In this document: piece after piece, positions 17,955-26,597 of the stretch
Layout of the letters: every line of letters begins with the position of its first letter
How positions within the stretch are numbered: position 1 is the first letter of the stretch
Assembly (NCBI GenBank): GCA_030149165.1
Contig: JASBRY010000001.1
Span: 62,001-126,000 of the forward strand
Reading direction: 5' to 3'
DNA length: 64,000 bases
From: Phycisphaerales bacterium
GTDB lineage: Bacteria > Planctomycetota > Phycisphaerae > Phycisphaerales > UBA1924
Position numbers and translations under genes: made by a program
The notes under the pieces: generated by a model
Told to the model about the DNA's origin: nothing
Database searches by the model: none
The model's input: the letters and a program-made list of their open reading frames with translations, nothing else

Positions 17955-19367
17955 TTAATCGTCTTTGGTGATGTCGATGTAGCCGCGTGCGTTGCCCCGG
18001 ATGAGTTTGAGGCGCACGCCGCGCTCATAATCAGCATTTGAGAGGAAATCACCCAGTTGCTCGGCGCTCTCGAATGAGCGCCCGTTCGCTTCGTACAAGA
18101 AATCACCACGCTCGATCCCTTGTTGATCTGCGAACGAGTTATCGTTGACCTGCTGTACTCGGTATCCCAGGATCCGATTCACAACGCGCCGGCCTCGATA
18201 ATCTTCAACTTCGTCAGGAACCACGAGGATTCCAAGATCTTCAATAAATGCACCGCCTTGCGCGATCGCGAACTGCTCGTCACGATCTTGAAGCGTCGCG
18301 CGAGCAACGCGCTTGCTCCCATCGCGGTAGTACTCGATCTCGACCGGCACGCCAGGGCGCGCGAGCATGATCGCGTTGCCCATGCGGATCAGGTTCTCTG
18401 TCGTGCGTCCTCCGATCGCGACAACGATGTCCTCATCCTGCAATCCGGCAAGATCCGCGGGACCTCCGGTCACGACACGATCGAGCACCACACCACCCTC
18501 GATCCCCATCTGGTAGGCGCGCGTTGGTTCGAGCCCGCCCATCTGCACGCCGAGCCAACCACGATCGACGCGTCCGTTCTCGATGATCCGAGTCATCACG
18601 GCTTGCGCAATATCGATCGGAATCGCGAATCCCAAGCCGTTGTTCCCGCCTGATCGTGAGAGGATCGCGGTGTTGATCCCGATCACGCGTCCATCCAGAT
18701 CAACCAGCGGTCCTCCCGAGTTTCCCGGATTGATCGCGGCATCGGTCTGGATGAACTCCTGGAAACGCTGGGGCATGTTCTCTTGGTTGCCCATGCTCGT
18801 GTTGACCGAGCCGCGCCCCTTGGCGCTGATGATCCCAGCGGTCACAGATTGCTGGAATCCGAAAGGCGAACCAACCGCGAGGACCCACTCGCCGACACGC
18901 AGCGCTTCAGAATCCCCGAACTCTGCAGGGACCAGTCCCTCCGCATCGATCTTGATCACCGCGATGTCGGTTTCCGAGAAGGTCCCGATCAACTCGCCGG
19001 GGAGCTCGCGTCCATCACGCAAGCGGACCTTCAGGAACTCTCCGGCATCCACGACATGCGCGTTGGTCAGGATGTATCCACGATCGTCGGCGATCACTCC
19101 GGATCCGACGCTCGTCTGCTGACGGAATCCCCTCCGATTGTCCGACTCTGTGACGATGTGCACAACGGAGGACTCGATCGTCTCGCTCGCGTGCTCGAAC
19201 GCGAGGGACATGTCCATCGCCATGTTCATCGCGTGTTTCTGGGATTCGGTCGGAGGCGCTTCGTTGGTCGACAGTTCAATAGCACCGACGGCACCACAGA
19301 GCGAGACCAAGGTCAGGATCGCGGCGAGTTTGCGGCACGAGGACATCTTCGATCGGTTTCTGTTCAT
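17955..19367 (-). CDS. HtrA/DegP-family serine protease with two PDZ domains
   Basis: A 470-residue periplasmic protease/chaperone. After a signal peptide (ending GAVGAIE) comes a trypsin-like domain with the full triad: His in GYILTNAHVVDAG, Asp in ETDIAVIKID and Ser in NPGNSGGPLVDLDG. The first PDZ domain starts at GWLGVQMGG and has the AGLQDEDIVVAIGG binding-loop core; the second is recognisable as IERGDFLYEANGRSF followed by a closing strand. Such proteins degrade or hold misfolded envelope proteins. An AAGGAGTCTCC ribosome-binding site precedes the ATG. Its role in envelope stress is inferred from the family. Confidence 0.93.
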   Translation of the reverse strand: MNRNRSKMSSCRKLAAILTLVSLCGAVGAIELSTNEAPPTESQKHAMNMAMDMSLAFEHASETIESSVVHIVTESDNRRGFRQQTSVGSGVIADDRGYILTNAHVVDAGEFLKVRLRDGRELPGELIGTFSETDIAVIKIDAEGLVPAEFGDSEALRVGEWVLAVGSPFGFQQSVTAGIISAKGRGSVNTSMGNQENMPQRFQEFIQTDAAINPGNSGGPLVDLDGRVIGINTAILSRSGGNNGLGFAIPIDIAQAVMTRIIENGRVDRGWLGVQMGGLEPTRAYQMGIEGGVVLDRVVTGGPADLAGLQDEDIVVAIGGRTTENLIRMGNAIMLARPGVPVEIEYYRDGSKRVARATLQDRDEQFAIAQGGAFIEDLGILVVPDEVEDYRGRRVVNRILGYRVQQVNDNSFADQQGIERGDFLYEANGRSFESAEQLGDFLSNADYERGVRLKLIRGNARGYIDITKDD

Positions 19368-19436
19368 CTGGAGACTCCTTCAACACAACAACGCCCGGAA
19401 CCCCGGGACTATTGCCTTCCGATGGGATTGTTGGGA

Positions 19437-19904
19437 TTATGAAATCCCGTATTCCGCCCAAGAACTGCTGGTCTCGGTCACACGGACACGCTCGAGCGTG
19501 AGCCCGGCCGGGAGGACGAACTCGTTGCCCAACTTGTCTGTATAACGACCGCCCGATGCGAGTTGGGCTGACACATATTCGTAGATGCGCCGCGCGAGCA
19601 CTTCCGTCGTCGGATCTTCATCTTCGCACACAATCACGCGGCTCTGATTCTCCTGAGACAGCTCATCGAGAATCGGATCCTTGGAGTTGACCATCAACGC
19701 GTGGTCGTAGGTGTCGATGTACTCCTCAACAGCGAGTTTGAGGGATTTGAAGTCGCAGACCATATCCCCATCACCAAGATGTCCAGACGCGATGACGAGA
19801 TCGACCCTTCGGGAATGCCCGTGGGGATATTTGCATCGTCCCGGATGCTTGGAGAGCATGTGTCCGCTCTCGATCTCGAAGCTCTTGCAGACGCGGTAAA
19901 CCAT
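19437..19904 (-). CDS. queD: 6-carboxy-5,6,7,8-tetrahydropterin synthase (PTPS-I type)
   Basis: A 155-residue COG0720 protein. The zinc-binding histidines are in IESGHML and in the HGH of CKYPHGHSRR; the Cys four residues before HGH is the catalytic Cys of QueD/PTPS-I enzymes. DTYDHALM and the C-terminal VRVTETSSSWAEY Glu complete the active site. It converts dihydroneopterin triphosphate to 6-carboxy-tetrahydropterin, feeding queE and queC 3 kb downstream on the same strand. The ATG at 19904 (MVYRVCK) gives normal length. A second family member with a different active site lies at 43225-43614. Confidence 0.9.
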   Translation of the reverse strand: MVYRVCKSFEIESGHMLSKHPGRCKYPHGHSRRVDLVIASGHLGDGDMVCDFKSLKLAVEEYIDTYDHALMVNSKDPILDELSQENQSRVIVCEDEDPTTEVLARRIYEYVSAQLASGGRYTDKLGNEFVLPAGLTLERVRVTETSSSWAEYGIS

Positions 19905-19942
19905 GGACGATCGTATGCCTCCACACACCGATATACTCCCTG

Positions 19943-20851
19943 ATGATGTTCCCATACCGATTGATTTGGTTTCCGATTGTCTTCATCCTGACCCTACTCG
20001 TTGCGTGCTCAAGCAATACGCCTCGAGCATCGACCACGACGCTCCCAGATGGACCGATCCACAACCTCCATCAGCTCTCTGAGGGGTTGTATTCTGGAGG
20101 AGAACCCCCAACGAACGCCCACTACGCGCAGCTCGCGGATCTGGGGATCCGAACAGTCGTCAGCGTCGACGCGATCGCTCCGAATCCCGAGCTCGCCGAG
20201 CCGTATGGGATCCGGATTGTGCATCTCCCGATCGGATACGACGGGATTGACGAGCAGCGCGCGATCGAACTCGCCGCGGCGATCCAGACGCTCGAACATC
20301 CGATCTATGTCCACTGTCATCACGGCAAGCATCGCGGTCCCGCCGCGCTCTGCGTCGGCGCGATTGGTGCCGGACTGATCACCAACGACCAAGCGCAGGA
20401 GTTCATGCAGACGACTGGGACTTCACCCAAATACACAGGTCTCTGGGAAGCCGCACGCATCGCTCAGCCGCTGGATGATTCAACACTCGCGCGTGTCGAT
20501 GAACTTCCAGAACGGGCGCCGGTCTCAAGCTTTGTTGATTCGATGGGTCATCTGGATCGACTCCACGATCGATTGTGGGACATGTCCGAAGACGACTGGA
20601 AAACCCCAGAGGATCACCCCGACCTCTCCCCTACTGCTGTGAGCGGACAGATTCATGATCTGCTCCGCGCGATGCTCGAGGATGACATCATCACCCAAGA
20701 GGGACAAGGCATGCACACGATGATGATCACGAGCATCAACGCCGCGGCTCAGGTCGAACGCGATATTGATTCGGGTCGTTTCAGCGAAGCGTATAGATCC
20801 ATGGATGCGTTGCACCAGTCGTGCGTGGATTGTCACGACAAGTACAGATGA
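19943..20851 (+). CDS. Lipoprotein: tyrosine/dual-specificity phosphatase-like domain plus C-terminal CxxCH haem motif
   Basis: A 302-residue lipoprotein: signal peptide with lipobox LTLLVACSS, so the rest is extracytoplasmic. Residues about 35-165 match a dual-specificity/tyrosine phosphatase fold (GLYSGGEP, then LGIRTVVSVD, then the P-loop IYVHCHHGKHRGPAALC, a C-x5-R signature). The last 100 residues are helical and end with CVDCHDKYR, a C-x-x-C-H haem c attachment motif at the extreme C terminus, as in cytochrome c' and c556 four-helix bundles. I see no split or frameshift; it reads as one fused protein. It diverges from queD with only 38 bp between starts. Confidence 0.8.
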   Translation: MMFPYRLIWFPIVFILTLLVACSSNTPRASTTTLPDGPIHNLHQLSEGLYSGGEPPTNAHYAQLADLGIRTVVSVDAIAPNPELAEPYGIRIVHLPIGYDGIDEQRAIELAAAIQTLEHPIYVHCHHGKHRGPAALCVGAIGAGLITNDQAQEFMQTTGTSPKYTGLWEAARIAQPLDDSTLARVDELPERAPVSSFVDSMGHLDRLHDRLWDMSEDDWKTPEDHPDLSPTAVSGQIHDLLRAMLEDDIITQEGQGMHTMMITSINAAAQVERDIDSGRFSEAYRSMDALHQSCVDCHDKYR

Positions 20852-20863
20852 TCCAGAGTCTCT

Positions 20864-21331
20864 TTACTGACCATCGAAGTAGTACGCGAGTCGGCTGCCG
20901 TGCTCGCGGAGTCGTCCGGTTTTGAGATCGCCGTTGTCCATGTACTCATCCAGACGCTGCGCCTCAGTCGCTGTGTAGACATTGCTGCCATTCTTGCGGA
21001 TCGAGATCTGCGCCGGATTCCAGTTTGGTGGACCTTCGTAGTCGTACACACCACCGATCGGGGTGGGTTTGGCGAATGGATTGTCCGACTTGAAATACGG
21101 CGTCAACTCGTTGACCACACGCATGCGATTCACATCGCGTGGGAATGAGCCGTTCTTCGCCATATACATCGCGAGCGCGTTGGCGATCGCTTGAAGGTCT
21201 TCGCTTGTCGCTGTGATTGTTGCCTTCTCATTCGCGTGCAAGAACTTGGGGGTCACCGTCGCGGCAAGAATTCCGATGACGACCACAACTACCAAAATCT
21301 CGATCAATGAAAATCCAGGAATCCTGCGCAT
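20864..21331 (-). CDS. Type II secretion/type IV pilus pseudopilin (GspG-like)
   Basis: A 155-residue prepilin. The class III signal is MRRIPGFSLIEILVVVVVIG: cleavage after Gly, methylated Phe, and the essential Glu5 of the mature protein. The globular part has DLQAIANALAMYMAKNGSFP and a GGVYDYEGPPNW strand reminiscent of GspG major pseudopilins, though the C-terminal calcium loop is not obvious. The ATG at 21331 was chosen because it places six residues before the cleavage Gly. No other secretion gene is next to it, so it is an orphan pseudopilin here, as is common in planctomycetes. Confidence 0.85.
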   Translation of the reverse strand: MRRIPGFSLIEILVVVVVIGILAATVTPKFLHANEKATITATSEDLQAIANALAMYMAKNGSFPRDVNRMRVVNELTPYFKSDNPFAKPTPIGGVYDYEGPPNWNPAQISIRKNGSNVYTATEAQRLDEYMDNGDLKTGRLREHGSRLAYYFDGQ

Positions 21332-21516
21332 GATGAGCTCCTTCAAAAGCAAAAGCGATGGCTTCCTCATCGGACAAGAATCGAACCCAGTTCAACCCCA
21401 TTGAACAGGAAGCGATCGATCGCAGCCAAAGTCCGGATATGAAACAGATACACTCGAATCACAGAGTTCATGCCCCTTACGCACCGCTGGGGAGCGGACC
21501 CTGATACCATGATGCT

Positions 21517-22905
21517 GTGAAATCCCCCACGATCCAACTTCTCGAACCCGAACTTGTCGCGCTGATCGAGTCCAAAGATTATCGGCAGGTGCGCGATGCG
21601 CTCGCGATCCTTGAGCCCGCAGACATCGCGGACCTTCTGGAATCGCTCGAAATCGAGGCCGCGGGAATCGCGTACCGCATCCTCCCACGCGAGATGGCGT
21701 CGGATGTCTTCTCTGAACTCGAGCAGCCGATGCAGGAGTCACTCTTGGACGAGCTTGGGGACGAGCGATCAGCAAGAGTGATTGAGGGTCTTGAACCCGA
21801 CGACCGCGTCGCGGTGCTTGACGAGCTTCCGGTCGAGGTCGCGACGCCGCTGATCGCGCGGATGAGTCCGGAGAATCGGCGCATCACACAAGCGATCCTT
21901 GGATACGACGCGGAGTCTGTTGGTCGTCTGATGACGCCGGATTATGTCCGCATCCGCGAGCAGTGGACTGTGGCCCACGCGCTCGAGCATATCCGGCGCT
22001 ACGGACAAGACGCGGAAACGGTCCACTGGGTCTATGTCATCGCTCCCGACGGCACACTCATCGACGACCTGCACATCCGCACGCTCTTGCTGGCGGATCC
22101 CGAAGCGAAAATCGCGGACATCATGGACGACCAGTTCGTCACACTCATCGCGACGGATGACCGGGAAGAAGCGGTCCGCGCAATGGCACGCTACAACCGA
22201 ACCGCGATGCCGGTCGTGGACTCGCTCGGATTGCTCGTCGGGATCGTGACCGCTGACGACATCGCGGATGTCGCGGAAGAAGAGTTTACCGAGGATGTTC
22301 AGAAGCTCGGTGGTATGGAAGCGCTGGATTCTCCATACACCTCCACTTCAGTCAAAGACATGGTCCGCAAGCGCGGCGTCTGGCTCGTCGGCTTGTTCGC
22401 GCTCCAGCTCCTGAGCATCGGCGTCATGGGAATATTCGACGAGCAGCTCAACAAAGCAGTCGTCCTCGCGTTGTTCGTCCCGCTCATCATCGCATCTGGT
22501 GGTAACACAGGGACGCAAGCCGCGAGCCTGCTCGTGCGCGCCATCGCTGTGGAAGAAGTCCACATCGGACTCTGGTGGCGCATTATGCGCAAAGAGATCC
22601 TGACGGGACTCATCCTCGGCACCGTCCTCGGCGTGATGGGTGTGCTCACAGTGCTCATGCTCTCGGCAATCGGATTCGCGCACACCGAACACGCGCATCA
22701 GCTCGCGATGACTGTCGGAGGAGCCGTGTTCGTGATCGTGATCTGGGGAACACTGATCGGATCGATGCTCCCGCTCGTCATGCAGAAACTCGGACTCGAC
22801 CCCGCGGCTTCATCCGCACCGCTCGTCGCGACGCTGATGGATGTCTCGGGATTAACTATTTACTTCGCCGTCGCGATCCTGCTGCTCAGCGGGACGATCC
22901 TCTGA
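21517..22905 (+). CDS. mgtE: Magnesium transporter MgtE
   Basis: A 462-residue Mg2+ channel/transporter with a GTG start. The cytosolic N domain is built of acidic helical repeats (LLESLEIEAAG, ELEQPMQESLLDELGDE); two CBS domains follow (VDDLHIRTLLLADPEAKIADIM region and AMPVVDSLGLLVGIVTADDIADV), then a five-helix membrane domain with the conserved GGNTGTQAASLLVRA segment of the pore. Mg2+ binding between the N and CBS domains gates the pore in characterised MgtEs. No M-box riboswitch-like structure was evident in the 185 bp upstream. Its stop codon abuts the convergent lipoprotein gene. Confidence 0.93.
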   Translation: MKSPTIQLLEPELVALIESKDYRQVRDALAILEPADIADLLESLEIEAAGIAYRILPREMASDVFSELEQPMQESLLDELGDERSARVIEGLEPDDRVAVLDELPVEVATPLIARMSPENRRITQAILGYDAESVGRLMTPDYVRIREQWTVAHALEHIRRYGQDAETVHWVYVIAPDGTLIDDLHIRTLLLADPEAKIADIMDDQFVTLIATDDREEAVRAMARYNRTAMPVVDSLGLLVGIVTADDIADVAEEEFTEDVQKLGGMEALDSPYTSTSVKDMVRKRGVWLVGLFALQLLSIGVMGIFDEQLNKAVVLALFVPLIIASGGNTGTQAASLLVRAIAVEEVHIGLWWRIMRKEILTGLILGTVLGVMGVLTVLMLSAIGFAHTEHAHQLAMTVGGAVFVIVIWGTLIGSMLPLVMQKLGLDPAASSAPLVATLMDVSGLTIYFAVAILLLSGTIL

Positions 22906-23601
22906 TCACTGCCCGGCAGCCGTGGACGCATCGGTGATCCGATACTCATCGAGGGGCTCAAGACCGATCGCTTCACGCGCCGAGTTGGTTTCTTCGATAC
23001 TCACAATCGCGGGTGGAAGGATTGTCCGCGTCTTTGAATCGAACGCTTGCGATTTGCCGTAGAGCTGGGGCTTGCCGTCATGCTGCTGTTTGCGGTCGTA
23101 GATCATCGCGTATGGATTCGGATCCATGCGTCCTTCGAGTACTTCGTCAAGGAGTTTGGGGAGCACCCAATCCATGTCTTCCATCGGCATGTGGATCAGC
23201 ACCGGGACTGGACTCGGGAAGTCCTCGCCCGCGGATTCTGTCGTCGGCCAGCCGTATTGATCGACCAGTTCCATCAGGCGCGTGGTGTTGCGCTGATCGA
23301 TTTTGGTTTGTTTCTCCCAGAGTGTATTTTCGACTTCGGGATCGAGCTTGATGCCTTCTTGGTTGCGTCGGACATACTCCGCCATGTGCGCCTCATCGTC
23401 GAGCGCTTTGAGCTGTGCGAGTTCAGCGGGATCGGTCGTTCCCCACGAGATCATGGATCGGTACTGCTGATCGGTTTCGAGGATCGATTCAAGCTCGGCG
23501 CGATACGCAGAGGGGTTGTGCTCGCGGGATTGGGTCGAAGCACACCCAATAAAGACAAACAGCAAACCGACGGCGAGCAGGATCGAGCAAAAGGTTCTCA
23601 T
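22906..23601 (-). CDS. Hypothetical lipoprotein, DUF6624-like
   Basis: A 231-residue lipoprotein (signal peptide with lipobox VFIGCAS). The mature region has helical D/E-rich segments around ILETDQQYR and LDDEAHMAEYVRRNQ, then WEKQTKIDQRNTTRLMELVDQYGWPTTES, a pattern seen in DUF6624-type proteins (a Q-x-R near the start, a D-x-x-N helix and YGWP). No catalytic motif is evident and function is unknown. ATG at 23601 was chosen; an alternative ATG nine bases upstream is possible. It is convergent and immediately adjacent to mgtE. Confidence 0.7.
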   Translation of the reverse strand: MRTFCSILLAVGLLFVFIGCASTQSREHNPSAYRAELESILETDQQYRSMISWGTTDPAELAQLKALDDEAHMAEYVRRNQEGIKLDPEVENTLWEKQTKIDQRNTTRLMELVDQYGWPTTESAGEDFPSPVPVLIHMPMEDMDWVLPKLLDEVLEGRMDPNPYAMIYDRKQQHDGKPQLYGKSQAFDSKTRTILPPAIVSIEETNSAREAIGLEPLDEYRITDASTAAGQ

Positions 23602-23643
23602 GACAACCATGATGCACAAAAGCACGATCTCTGTCAATAAATC

Positions 23644-24936
23644 TCAATCAATCATCGATTCGATCAACTGCTCAAACCGCTCGCGCTGCTTCGTGTACGC
23701 ATCGCCAGTCGCCGGACCGCTGAATCCTGAATACACACCTTGGACCTCATTATTGCGATTGAGGAAGATCAGCGTGGGGTACGAGCGGACCTTGTCGAGC
23801 ACCGGGAGTGCTTGCGATGCCTTGTCCTTGTCGCTCAGTCCCGCGATCAGGATGGGCCAATCCGTCCCGATGTGCTCGTGATGGTGCCTGACCTGCTGGA
23901 CAGAACGATCGAAATCCTCAGTCACCTCAAACGCGAGTCCGACCACGGCCAGATCATCCCCATACTGCGCACGCAACGAAACCAGCTCGCGTCCCGCATC
24001 AGAGCAGTTGGGACACCAGGTCCCGAAGATCTCAATGATCCGCGCCGGAGCATTCGACTCGTCGAGCACATCGAGCACCCGCGTCGGCTCGCCTTGGAGA
24101 TTCTTGAACACCATGTCATCGAGTGCATCCTCGTCCGCGATCGTGGTCTGCTCGAACGCATCGGGGAGCACCGCGTCGTCATCGCGCACGGCGGTCCAGG
24201 TCTCGTGCCACCAGTTGCCCGACCAGAAGTCCCCCTCGATGGTGCCGTCGTCTTGCATGCGCGCGTGGAAGAGGAACGCGTGCGCGCCGTCGAAGGTGGA
24301 GAGCCGCATGAGATTGCCGTCAACACGACCGGCGAGGAAGCGGTAGTCGCCGGTGGTGGTCATGAAGGTGCCTATCGCGGATTGATTAGAGCCGACTTCA
24401 AACCTGCCAATAGCAAGTTCTTCAGATGACTCAAACTTAACCGACCATACCCCAGAGAAGTCTTCCCATTGATTTGGACTGATTGGATCAAACAAACCAA
24501 ATGTGTTTGACTTTGCTACCACTGGAACACGTGCTGTAGTTGAGCCCCGAGCTTTTACAAAAAATCCATGCAACTCACCCTTATCCGATTCCGCTTTAAA
24601 TTCAATCCGGGAACCATAGTGTGGAAAATCAATAGTCAAAGAATCTGAGTTATCTCTACTAAACGACACTGGAATCTCTTCATATCCATTTGCAAGAACC
24701 CCATAATCATGCACTCCGTTGTTTATGTGTGCGTACCACGCAGATTCATCAAGCGGCAGCATTGAATCTAATCGGAATGGAAGTGGACCCCCGGGCGTTT
24801 CAATTTCCACACGATAGCTGATTACTTCAATAGTAGATGGTGGCCGAATGATGTATTTCACTCTTGTTGCAATCACCGCTATCAAGACCACGACTAACAG
24901 AAAAGCAGAAATTGCAATCTTCATCCATTTCTTCAT
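23644..24936 (-). CDS. Membrane-anchored TlpA-like thioredoxin with large N-terminal beta domain
   Basis: A 430-residue protein: one N-terminal transmembrane anchor (residues about 7-27), a roughly 260-residue extracytoplasmic beta-rich domain, and a C-terminal TlpA/ResA-type thioredoxin domain with FGTWCPNCSDAGRE (C-x-x-C near residue 310), a conserved VRSYPTLIFLNRNN cis-Pro loop and a helical end. It should reduce disulphides of envelope proteins. The N-terminal half includes GTWDF-type sheet motifs (SGVWSVKF, DGTIEGDFWSG) seen in DUF-type redoxin partner domains. The 5' 570 bases are visibly AT-richer than the 3' part, as if the gene were assembled from two sources. Confidence 0.85.
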   Translation of the reverse strand: MKKWMKIAISAFLLVVVLIAVIATRVKYIIRPPSTIEVISYRVEIETPGGPLPFRLDSMLPLDESAWYAHINNGVHDYGVLANGYEEIPVSFSRDNSDSLTIDFPHYGSRIEFKAESDKGELHGFFVKARGSTTARVPVVAKSNTFGLFDPISPNQWEDFSGVWSVKFESSEELAIGRFEVGSNQSAIGTFMTTTGDYRFLAGRVDGNLMRLSTFDGAHAFLFHARMQDDGTIEGDFWSGNWWHETWTAVRDDDAVLPDAFEQTTIADEDALDDMVFKNLQGEPTRVLDVLDESNAPARIIEIFGTWCPNCSDAGRELVSLRAQYGDDLAVVGLAFEVTEDFDRSVQQVRHHHEHIGTDWPILIAGLSDKDKASQALPVLDKVRSYPTLIFLNRNNEVQGVYSGFSGPATGDAYTKQRERFEQLIESMID

Positions 24937-24984
24937 ACCCCACTCTACGGCCAATCCCCCCCTCCCGTTCTACCATTCCCTCCC

Positions 24985-26214
24985 ATGACCACCACCCCCA
25001 CTACAATCCCCGCGATGACCGATCCCGACCTCCAAAACGCCTTCTCACCCATCGAGGACATCCTCGACGAGCTCCGCGCTGGACGCATGGTCGTCGTCAC
25101 CGACGACGAATCACGCGAGAATGAGGGCGACCTCATCCTCCCGGCTCAGTTCATCACCCCTGAAGCGATCATGTTCATGCTCAAGGAAGCATCGGGATAC
25201 ATGTTCGTCTCGCTCCCAGAATCGGACTGCGATCGTCTGGACCTGCATGGACAGTCCGCCGTGAACACCTCGGCGCGTGGGACCCCTTTGACTGTGTCCG
25301 TTGACGGGCATCCCAAGCACGGCTTCACGACCGGCGTCAGCGCCCACGAACGCGCCAAGACCATCGAGATGCTGATCGATCCATCGACCAAGCCGGACGA
25401 CTTCGTGCGTCCCGGACACATCAACCCGCTCCGCTCACGCGACGGCGGCGTGCTCGTCCGCGTAGGACACACCGAGGGCATCGTCGATCTCTGTCGACTT
25501 GCTGGTCTCAATCCCGGCTGCGTCGGGATCGAGATCGTCCATCCAGAAGGACGCATGATGCGCGTCCCCGATCTCGCGCAGTTCTGCAAACAGCACTCGA
25601 TCAAGATGTGCTCGATCAAGCAGATCATCGAGTACCGACTCGCCAAGTCCTCGATCGTCGAGCGCATGGATCCGATCGAAGGATCAACGATCACCACGCC
25701 GCTGGGAGCGTTCAACCTCATCGCGTTCCGCGCGCCGAGCGATCCCATGCCACACCTGGCACTCACTGTCGGCGATGTCGGGAAGCTCGACGAGTACCAC
25801 AATCCGATCCCCAACAGCGAGCCGACTTTAGTCCGAGTCCACAAGCGCGATCTGCTCGGAGACATCTTCGACGACATCGGATCCAGCGCCGATCCCACTT
25901 CTTCGACAGGACAAACACTCCGCAGGTCGATGCAGATGATCCAGGACGAAGGCCGCGGCGCGATCGTCTACCTCCGCCCCCACGGCATTGGAGACGAACT
26001 CTCCCAGCGCCTCTCGCGTCCGCACAACCACAGCACAGAAGACGCCGTGACGGAAGCACTGTCCCCAGAGATGGTCGAGTACGGCACAGGATCCCAGATC
26101 CTCCGCGCCCTTGGGATCAGCAATCTCAAACTCATCACCAACTCCGCAACAGCGTATCCACACCTCGAATCGTTCGGACTGAACATCTCAGAGCGCGTAC
26201 GCTTGAGTCCATAA
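24985..26214 (+). CDS. ribBA: RibBA-type protein: active-looking DHBP synthase fused to a degenerate GTP cyclohydrolase II domain
   Basis: A 409-residue two-domain riboflavin protein. The first half is a complete 3,4-dihydroxy-2-butanone-4-phosphate synthase: DDESRENEGDLI, HGFTTGVSAHERAKTIE, FVRPGHINPLR and VGHTEGIVDLCRLAGL. The second half has the GTP cyclohydrolase II fold (VRVHKRDLLGDIF, then EGRGAIVYL, and LGISNLKLITN at the end), but the zinc-binding cysteines of the usual C-x10-C-x-C motif are all missing. The protein should make dihydroxybutanone phosphate from ribulose 5-phosphate but probably not open GTP; a separate ribA would be needed. It diverges from the thioredoxin gene by 48 bp; an ATG at 25015 is an alternative start. 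Confidence 0.85.
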   Translation: MTTTPTTIPAMTDPDLQNAFSPIEDILDELRAGRMVVVTDDESRENEGDLILPAQFITPEAIMFMLKEASGYMFVSLPESDCDRLDLHGQSAVNTSARGTPLTVSVDGHPKHGFTTGVSAHERAKTIEMLIDPSTKPDDFVRPGHINPLRSRDGGVLVRVGHTEGIVDLCRLAGLNPGCVGIEIVHPEGRMMRVPDLAQFCKQHSIKMCSIKQIIEYRLAKSSIVERMDPIEGSTITTPLGAFNLIAFRAPSDPMPHLALTVGDVGKLDEYHNPIPNSEPTLVRVHKRDLLGDIFDDIGSSADPTSSTGQTLRRSMQMIQDEGRGAIVYLRPHGIGDELSQRLSRPHNHSTEDAVTEALSPEMVEYGTGSQILRALGISNLKLITNSATAYPHLESFGLNISERVRLSP

Positions 26215-26218
26215 AAAT

Positions 26219-26242
26219 CGCTCGCGAGTTGCGAGCGTTCTT
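26219..26242. terminator. Bidirectional hairpin between ribBA and the DUF937-like gene
   Basis: A 7-bp GC stem (CGCTCGC with GCGAGCG) with a 5-base loop. The minus-strand side runs into GATTTTTAT, and the plus side into TTCTTATT, so it can serve both convergent genes. Confidence 0.75.
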
Positions 26243-26261
26243 ATTGATATGTCTAAGTCAC

Positions 26262-26597
26262 TCAACCGAGCAAGCCGCCGAGCATTTGCATCGGGTCGTC
26301 GAGCTTGTCGAGTTGTTCAGCAATCGGCGTAGATACGGCTTCGATGCCTTGCTCTGCTTTCTCTTTCCCGCCGCCGAGCAGAGCGCCGAGCTTCTCAAGA
26401 TCAAGATAGCTGTTGAGTGTGGTTAGATCCCCGTTCATGATCGCGTTGACATCGAGCTTGCCCTCTCCGAGCAAGATCTCCATTTTCTGCATGAGCTTGG
26501 AAAGGAACCCTCCGGCTTGGTCGTCCGACACGCCGAGCTTCGAGCTCAGCATATTGACGAGTTCGTCTTTCTTATCACCGATGATTTGATCAAGCAT
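26262..26597 (-). CDS. Small hypothetical protein, DUF937/YidB-like
   Basis: A 111-residue, likely cytosolic, all-helical protein. It begins MLDQIIGDKKDELVNMLSSK and has a SDDQAGGFLSKLMQKMEILL helix, a DLTTLNSYLDLEKLGALLGGG segment and a Gly/Leu-rich end, which resembles the helical YidB/DUF937 group where an LG-x-x-x-DQA-like turn is followed by long helices. The match is by pattern only and no function is assigned. It is monocistronic, ending at the hairpin shared with ribBA. Confidence 0.55.
   Translation of the reverse strand: MLDQIIGDKKDELVNMLSSKLGVSDDQAGGFLSKLMQKMEILLGEGKLDVNAIMNGDLTTLNSYLDLEKLGALLGGGKEKAEQGIEAVSTPIAEQLDKLDDPMQMLGGLLG

Noticed and set aside
15683..19904. A single queuosine operon queC-queE-queD
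   Set aside because: queD lies beyond the htrA and membrane-protein genes, the latter on the opposite strand, so only queC-queE can be co-transcribed directly.
21380..21412. GGTTCGATTCT-like stretch on the minus strand resembling a tRNA T-loop
   Set aside because: No matching acceptor stem, D-arm or anticodon arm can be formed on either side.
21332..21516. Magnesium riboswitch (M-box) before mgtE
   Set aside because: No conserved M-box helices or purine-rich core were visible in the 185-bp upstream region.
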